A stretch of DNA of 38,586 nt from contig CAMCRT010000016.1 of the NCBI GenBank assembly GCA_945877355.1, positions 1-38,586 of the forward strand, read 5' to 3'. Source of the stretch: an uncultured Mitsuokella sp. (GTDB taxonomy: Bacteria > Bacillota > Negativicutes > Selenomonadales > Selenomonadaceae). Under the pieces are notes generated by a model. The model did no database searches, was not told the origin of the DNA, and saw nothing but the letters and a program-made list of their open reading frames with translations. The translations under genes were made by a program, and so were the position numbers. The stretch's first letter is position 1. Every line of letters starts with the position of its first letter. Positions 33,658 to 38,586 of this stretch are shown piece after piece.

Positions 33658-34392
33658 TCATTCATCATCGTCCGATTCGTAGTTTGTATAGACATTCTGG
33701 ACATCGTCATTCTCTTCCAACGCGTCAATGAGAGTCTGCATCTTCTCCGCATCCTTGCCCTGCAGGTGAACCATATTGTCTGGGACCATAGTGACTTCTG
33801 CACTTGCCGTCTCGATCCCCTTTTCACCAAGAGCTGCCTCTATGTCATCAAAGGCTTCTGGCTCAGCCGTAATCTCGAAAATATCCTCCTCGGCACGCAG
33901 ATCATCAGCTCCTGCCTCAAGAACAAGCTCCATGAGCTCATCCTCATCCTCAAAGGTTTCCTTTTCCACGATAAATACGGCCTTTTTCTTGAACATCCAG
34001 GACACACAGCCATCTTGTCCAAGATTTCCGCCATATTTGGAAAAGAGATGACGGACATCTGCAGCTGTCCGATTGCGGTTATCCGTCAGAATATCCAGCA
34101 TAACCGCCGTTCCCCCAGGACCATAGCCCTCGTACATTAGCTCCTCATAATTACTACCCTCGGAGGCCCCCAGACCCTTTTGAATTGCCCGGTTGATATT
34201 ATCCTTCGGTATATTATTGGCCTTTGCTTTCGATAGCGCGAGCTTCAAACGCATGTTTCCTGTAGGATCTGCGCCCCCCATGCGAACAGCTATCGTGATT
34301 TCACGTCCAATTTTCGTTGTGATTTTTCCGCGAATCGCATCATTGGCACCTTTTTTTCGCTTGATATTTGCCCATTTGGAATGACCTGACAT
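33658..34392 (-). CDS. yebC: YebC/PmpR-family translation or transcription regulator
   Basis: A 244-residue protein of the YebC/TACO1 family: MSGHSKWANIKRKKGANDA start, KLALSKAKANNIPKDNI, YEGYGPGG, LTDNRNRTAADVRHLFSKYGGN, and a strongly acidic C-terminus ending in Asp/Glu residues. Family members have been described as DNA-binding regulators and as factors easing ribosome stalling at proline runs. Often next to ruvC, as here. ATG preceded by AAGGAGG 11 bases upstream. Own promoter and terminator, so monocistronic. Confidence 0.96.
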   Translation of the reverse strand: MSGHSKWANIKRKKGANDAIRGKITTKIGREITIAVRMGGADPTGNMRLKLALSKAKANNIPKDNINRAIQKGLGASEGSNYEELMYEGYGPGGTAVMLDILTDNRNRTAADVRHLFSKYGGNLGQDGCVSWMFKKKAVFIVEKETFEDEDELMELVLEAGADDLRAEEDIFEITAEPEAFDDIEAALGEKGIETASAEVTMVPDNMVHLQGKDAEKMQTLIDALEENDDVQNVYTNYESDDDE

Positions 34393-34431
34393 AGGCTTCT
34401 ATTCCTCCTTATTCCTTATAAATCGCCTTAT

Positions 34432-34460
34432 ATCCTACCATATTTTGGAAAAGCATACAA
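34432..34460 (-). promoter_or_regulatory. Promoter of yebC
   Basis: Minus strand: -35 TTGTAT (34455-34460), 17-base spacer, -10 TAGGAT (34432-34437), with extended -10 TGG just upstream. About 40 bases before the ATG. Confidence 0.7.
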
Positions 34461-34476
34461 CCTGGATGCCCAGCAA

Positions 34477-35694
34477 TTACTGGAGAACAAGCTTGTAATA
34501 TTTTTTCTTTCCCTTGCGCACAAGCGCAGTTCCTTCCGAAAGATCATCCGCTGTGACTATATAATCCACATCCTGGATCTTCTGATCATTCAAGGAAAGC
34601 GCTCCTTGCTGGATCAAGCGACGTCCCTCACTCTTTGATGGAACGATCTTACTCGTCGCAATGATGTCCAACAGCTTTTGAGGAAGTGTTCCCTCCAGCC
34701 TGATTTCCGGCATATCTGCATTGCTGCCGACACCACTAAACAAGGCTTCTGCTGCATTCTTTGCTCGCTCCGCTTCCTCCTGTCCATGAACGATCTTTGT
34801 GACTTCATAGGCAAGGATGCTCTTGGCCTTGTTGATTTCCGCATCCTTGAGCTTGCCGAGACGTCGAACCTCTTCCATGGGAAGAAATGTCAACAAGGCG
34901 AGGCATTTTTCGACATCAGCATCATCCACATTCCGCCAATATTGATAGAATTCATAGGGACTTGTCTTTTCTGGATCCAGCCAGAGAGCCCCTCCAGCGG
35001 TCTTCCCCATCTTCTTGCCATCGCTTTTTGTGAGAAGACGATTGGTCAGGCCATAGACACTCGTCCCATTCTTCCGGCGGTTTAGCTCTACACCAGCAAT
35101 GATATTCGACCACTGGTCATCTCCGCCCATTTCAAGCTTGCAACCATATCGACGATTCAGCTCAAGAAAATCGTATGCCTGCATGACCATGTAGTTGAAT
35201 TCCAGGAACGTCAGTCCCTTGTCCCAGCGCTGCTTATAGCATTCTGCCGCCAGCATGCGATTGACCGTAAAGCTAGCTCCCACATCCCGGAGAAGCTCAA
35301 TATAATTGAGTTTTCTAAGCCATTCTCCGTTATCGACAATGAGTGCTTTTCCCTCGGAAAAATCGAGGAAACGCGCAAATTGCTTTTTAAATTTCTCACA
35401 GTTGTGGGCGATGTCTTCATCCGTCAGCATCTTGCGCATATCCGTCCTACCTGACGGGTCTCCCACGGTGCCCGTGCCGCCGCCCACGAGGCAGATGGGG
35501 CGATGCCCAGCGCGCTGCAGATGTGCCATAGCCATGAGCGCAATAAAATGTCCTGCATGCAGGCTATCCGCTGTAGGGTCAAATCCGATGTAGAAGGTGA
35601 CCCGCTCCTCCTGGAAAAGCTTTCTTAATTCCTCTTCATTTGTGCACTGGGCAACAAAGCCACGTTCGCACAAAATATCGTAAGCGTTCGTCAA
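34477..35694 (-). CDS. tyrS: Tyrosyl-tRNA synthetase
   Basis: Class I synthetase charging tRNA-Tyr. The 405-residue protein has the HIGH-like HAGH at 46-49, [13 protein letters not shown] near 71-83, GGDDQWSN at 190-197, the KMSKS-equivalent KKMGKT at 227-232, and a C-terminal S4 RNA-binding domain from about 340. The start is TTG at 35694 with GGAG eight bases upstream. It lies only 21 bases after the PBP gene with no T-box or terminator between them, so it is expressed at least partly from the PBP promoter. Confidence 0.97.
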   Translation of the reverse strand: MTNAYDILCERGFVAQCTNEEELRKLFQEERVTFYIGFDPTADSLHAGHFIALMAMAHLQRAGHRPICLVGGGTGTVGDPSGRTDMRKMLTDEDIAHNCEKFKKQFARFLDFSEGKALIVDNGEWLRKLNYIELLRDVGASFTVNRMLAAECYKQRWDKGLTFLEFNYMVMQAYDFLELNRRYGCKLEMGGDDQWSNIIAGVELNRRKNGTSVYGLTNRLLTKSDGKKMGKTAGGALWLDPEKTSPYEFYQYWRNVDDADVEKCLALLTFLPMEEVRRLGKLKDAEINKAKSILAYEVTKIVHGQEEAERAKNAAEALFSGVGSNADMPEIRLEGTLPQKLLDIIATSKIVPSKSEGRRLIQQGALSLNDQKIQDVDYIVTADDLSEGTALVRKGKKKYYKLVLQ

Positions 35695-35715
35695 TCAACT
35701 CGCTCCTTTGCTGTA

Positions 35716-37845
35716 TCAATTTCTGCCTTTTGATGCTCCACCGTCCTGTTCAGGAGCTTCTCCACCTCCTGTACTAGGCACAGCAACTGGCTGTTGTGCT
35801 CCTTGCGGCGGAGCTGCAGGTGCGGGCTCTGCAGGAGAAGCTCCCCCTTTTTTCGACCCACTCGTCGCATTGTTCCCGGCGGCTGATTTTTTTCCATCAT
35901 CCTTTTTCTTTGTATCGGATTCCGACTTCCCGGTCAGCTCATTTATGCCTCCCGACGAGGAAGCAGACGAGCCATCGAAGTTCTTCGGTGGTACTGAGGC
36001 AAGCGCCTGCGTCATAAACGCTTTCCAAATCATGGCAGGCGTTGTTGCGCCACTCATTCCGCCAAGGGATGTATTGTTATCATTTCCTACCCAAACACCT
36101 GCTACGAGATCCGGTGTATAGCCGACAAACCAGGCATCATGATAATCACTCGTCGTTCCAGTCTTTCCGGCTGCAGGGCGATTGAGCTTTGCCCGTGTCC
36201 CTGTGCCACTTTGAATGACATCCTGCAGCATACTCGTAAGCTCAGCTGCACTGGATTCACGAATAACGCTTCGCTGGTTGGGATTTGCCTGCTCCAAAAC
36301 CTTTCCGTTCCGATCAAGCACTTTTATGATGACCACGGGATCGACATGGACCCCCTTGTTGGCAAAGGTTCCATAAGCACTAACAAGTTCAAGGGGCGTG
36401 ACGCCCTTTGTCAAGCCGCCAAGAGCTGTGGAATAATTCTTATCATTCTGCGCTCCCTCTAGTACGAAGGTCGTAATTCCCATTTCCTGTGCATAGTAAA
36501 TCGGCTTTTCGATTCCAAGCTTTTCCGCAATCTTGACGGTAGGAACATTTAATGAGAGGCGAGCTACATCGCGAAGACTCACCTTGCCACGGAAGGTCCG
36601 ATCATAGTTTTGCGGCTCCCACCCACTAATTTTTACTGGACTGTCATCGATTACTGTCGACGGTGTAAAATTATTTTCGAGAGCTGCAGCAAATACAAAA
36701 GGCTTAAAAGCAGAGCCCGGCTGACGTACTGCCATTGTCGCACGGTTAAACTGATCGCTTCCCCGTCCGCCGACCATAGCCTTTACATAACCATTATGCG
36801 GGTCGATAGCCACAAGCGCCCCCTGCGGTTGAAGGATCCCGTTTCCATCCGCCTTTCCGGCAGGAAGATTCTGGATTGCGGCTTCGGCGGCTCGCTGCAT
36901 ATCCATATCGATGGTCGTATAGATTTTGAGCCCTTCCTTGTAAACGGCATCTGCTCCATATTTATCAATAAGCTGCTGTGTTACATAATCGATAAAATAA
37001 GATGCGACCTGTGTCTTCTGCTTTGCAGGCGCCTTGACGATTGTAGGATTTTCCGCCTTGGCCTTCTCTGCCTCAGAATGGGTAATATAGCCATATTTTT
37101 CCATCTGATCGAGCACAACGCCTTCCCGTTCTTTGGCAGCGTTGTAGTTGCTCGCAGGAGAGTAATAATTTGGGCTCTTCGGAATCCCTGCCAGCATTGC
37201 ACATTCACTGAGCGTCAACTCTTCCACATTCTTGCCAAAATATGTCTTTGCTGCGGCCTGCACACCATAGGCGCCCTGTCCAAAGTAAATCTGGTTCAAA
37301 TACATTTCAAGAATTTCTCGCTTCGTATATTGGCGCTCCAGCTGCAAAGCCAGAAACACTTCTTGAACCTTGCGCTTTAATGTCCGATCCTGTGTCAAAT
37401 ATGCATTTTTTGCAAGCTGCTGGGTTATGGTAGAGCCGCCTTCAGATACAGTACGGCCACGCAGATTCGCCCACACAGCTCTAGCGATTCCACGGGGATC
37501 CACGCCCATGTGATCATAGAAGCGATTATCCTCTACCGCAACAAAGGCATTTTGTAATTCTCGCGGAATCTGGGCAATCTTGACTGGCATTCGATTTTCT
37601 GTCGAATGAACATTTGCAATTTCATTCCCATTGATATCATAAATCTGCGAAGATGCAGGGGGACGTATATCGTTGATAAGATCCGGCTTTGTATTCATAC
37701 TGGCCGTCAAAAAGCCGCAACCGACACCGACAACCATGACAAGGAAAACGATGAGAAGACCGGCAAATATACGCTTGAGATGCGTGCCCACTGTACTTTT
37801 CGGCGAACGTTTTTTTTGGCTCCCGGAATTGGAACTTCTATCCAT
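35716..37845 (-). CDS. Class A penicillin-binding protein, PBP1A family
   Basis: Bifunctional peptidoglycan synthase, 709 residues. Cytoplasmic basic N-terminus, one transmembrane segment at about 24-46. The GT51 glycosyltransferase domain follows with catalytic E105 in VEDNRFYDH, GGSTITQQLAKN at 137-147 and EILEMYLNQIYFGQ. The transpeptidase domain has S378-AFK381, SLN at 431-433 and KTGT at 561-564. All catalytic motifs are intact. Residues from about 621 to 709 form a low-complexity Ser/Gly/Pro/Lys tail, probably a disordered periplasmic extension. ATG preceded by AAGGAGG. Shares a transcript with tyrS. Confidence 0.96.
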   Translation of the reverse strand: MDRSSNSGSQKKRSPKSTVGTHLKRIFAGLLIVFLVMVVGVGCGFLTASMNTKPDLINDIRPPASSQIYDINGNEIANVHSTENRMPVKIAQIPRELQNAFVAVEDNRFYDHMGVDPRGIARAVWANLRGRTVSEGGSTITQQLAKNAYLTQDRTLKRKVQEVFLALQLERQYTKREILEMYLNQIYFGQGAYGVQAAAKTYFGKNVEELTLSECAMLAGIPKSPNYYSPASNYNAAKEREGVVLDQMEKYGYITHSEAEKAKAENPTIVKAPAKQKTQVASYFIDYVTQQLIDKYGADAVYKEGLKIYTTIDMDMQRAAEAAIQNLPAGKADGNGILQPQGALVAIDPHNGYVKAMVGGRGSDQFNRATMAVRQPGSAFKPFVFAAALENNFTPSTVIDDSPVKISGWEPQNYDRTFRGKVSLRDVARLSLNVPTVKIAEKLGIEKPIYYAQEMGITTFVLEGAQNDKNYSTALGGLTKGVTPLELVSAYGTFANKGVHVDPVVIIKVLDRNGKVLEQANPNQRSVIRESSAAELTSMLQDVIQSGTGTRAKLNRPAAGKTGTTSDYHDAWFVGYTPDLVAGVWVGNDNNTSLGGMSGATTPAMIWKAFMTQALASVPPKNFDGSSASSSGGINELTGKSESDTKKKDDGKKSAAGNNATSGSKKGGASPAEPAPAAPPQGAQQPVAVPSTGGGEAPEQDGGASKGRN

Positions 37846-37874
37846 GTAGGCGCCTCCTTATGCAATATGTATCC

Positions 37875-37902
37875 ATTCTACCATAAATTCTGTAGAAAAT
37901 CA
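37875..37902 (-). promoter_or_regulatory. Promoter of the PBP1A-tyrS transcript
   Basis: Minus strand: -10 TAGAAT (37875-37880) with extended -10 TGG, and a weak -35 TGATTT (37897-37902) 16 bases upstream. The transcript would start about 25 bases before the PBP ATG. Confidence 0.6.
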
Positions 37903-37926
37903 CATGAACCGGGAATAACACGAAAA

Positions 37927-38586
37927 TTATTTTAAGGTTACTACAGTGGCCCCTGTTCCACCTTCATTCATTTCTGCAAAGGCGAAGCTCGCAACACTGC
38001 GATGGCGTTTTAGATATTCATGTATCCCTTTTCTGAGTGCTCCTGTTCCCTTTCCATGGATGATCAAAATTTCTGATAGACCGGCCATGACAGCATCATC
38101 AATGAATTTATCGAGTACGCTCTCTGCCTCATTGACCATGAGGCCTCGAAGATCAATCTCTCTCTTAGTGGTTGCTGTTTTTTGAAGCGCACGAGAGGAA
38201 TGGGAATGCCTTTGTGCGGAGCGTGTAACTTCACTGCTTTTTCGAGCAGAAGCAATAAACGTGCATTCACTAGCCTTGATCCTCGTATGCAATCCACCCA
38301 GTTGTACAAGGAGCTCCTGTCCGTTGATGCCCTGCACCGTCCCCTTCTGATTTAGCTTGCGGACAAAGACAGTATCCCCAATTTGAATCGTCTTTATGTC
38401 GATTGGCGTACCTTCTGCCTGTTTTCCGGATAGCCTTGGTGCTATTCGTTCCGACGAAGCCTTCAGTCGTTTTCTCGCTTCCTGAATTGCCTGCTGACGA
38501 CTGCGGATCCCCAGGTCATCAAATTGAAGCTTGAGATTCTTGATGATCTCTTCCGATTCCCGCCGTGTCTGATTCAAAAGGGTACG
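37927..38586 (-). CDS. mutS2: Endonuclease MutS2, C-terminal part (runs off window)
   Basis: The last ~219 residues of MutS2; the frame is open to the right edge with no start, so the gene is partial. Visible are a basic coiled region (SEEIIKNLKLQFDD, QEARKRLKASSERI), a KOW-like small domain (IQIGDTVFVRKLNQKGTV) and the Smr endonuclease domain: DLRGLMVNEAESVLDKFIDDA, then LIIHGKGTGALRKGIHEYLKRH and GGTGATVV at the end. MutS2 acts on recombination intermediates and collided ribosomes; the ATPase domain lies outside the window. Confidence 0.95.
   Translation of the reverse strand, partial: RTLLNQTRRESEEIIKNLKLQFDDLGIRSRQQAIQEARKRLKASSERIAPRLSGKQAEGTPIDIKTIQIGDTVFVRKLNQKGTVQGINGQELLVQLGGLHTRIKASECTFIASARKSSEVTRSAQRHSHSSRALQKTATTKREIDLRGLMVNEAESVLDKFIDDAVMAGLSEILIIHGKGTGALRKGIHEYLKRHRSVASFAFAEMNEGGTGATVVTLK

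Noticed and set aside
35695-35715. T-box or separate promoter upstream of tyrS
   Set aside because: Only 21 bases separate it from the PBP gene stop, so no leader can fit.
35708-36121. Plus-strand open frame opposite the PBP tail
   Set aside because: Composition mirrors the low-complexity PBP tail; no independent gene signals.

Overview
The window looks like chromosomal housekeeping DNA from a diderm Firmicute of the Negativicutes, most likely Selenomonas/Mitsuokella-like. This is inferred from gene content, not from a search. Gram-positive-type genes (SpoVB-like flippase, SpoIID/LytB protein, MutS2, YerC-type TrpR repressor, HisZ with short HisG, QueH, TmcAL, DUF815 ATPase) sit beside an envelope-spanning HlyD-type adaptor and RF3. 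Coding density is very high. No stretch above 300 bases lacks a gene, and I see no tRNA or rRNA gene, transposase, phage gene or CRISPR array.

Layout. (1) 1-4.6 kb, minus strand: a large glutamine synthetase with its own promoter and a leader holding a terminator-like hairpin. Upstream of it is a mnmA - NYN/RHH protein - DUF3783 operon. The first ~40 bases resemble rRNA-operon flanking sequence. (2) 4.7-7.2 kb, plus strand, the only plus-strand genes: tmcAL and a DUF815 ATPase, ending in a hairpin shared with the convergent neighbour. (3) 7.3-13.8 kb, minus: rplS, lepB, exodeoxyribonuclease III, NUDIX hydrolase, RF3, SpoVB-like flippase and YegS-type lipid kinase, closely spaced or overlapping. 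(4) 13.9-24.4 kb, minus: a histidine supercluster in transcript order yerC-like regulator, hisZ, HD-domain phosphohydrolase, hisG, hisD, hisC, hisB, hisH, hisA, hisF, hisIE, then a SagB-like nitroreductase, a small membrane-anchored protein of unknown function and acetolactate decarboxylase. (5) 24.5-28.4 kb, minus: alaS with a near-consensus promoter, followed by an orphan HlyD-type adaptor. (6) 28.4-33.5 kb, minus: ruvC-ruvA-ruvB-queH-spoIID/lytB-queA. (7) 33.6-38.6 kb, minus: yebC, a PBP1A-tyrS pair, and the 3' end of mutS2 running off the right edge.

The histidine cluster encodes every pathway enzyme except a recognisable histidinol-phosphate phosphatase, because HisB here is only the dehydratase. 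An uncharacterised HD-domain hydrolase lies inside the operon, which makes it a testable candidate for the missing step. The other points worth following are the glutamine synthetase leader, the NYN-RHH fusion with its DUF3783 partner, and the three non-histidine genes at the distal end of the his operon. Several starts were moved inward from the longest reading frame because a Shine-Dalgarno site or a stop/start overlap decides them; prfC, tyrS and alaS appear to start with TTG.
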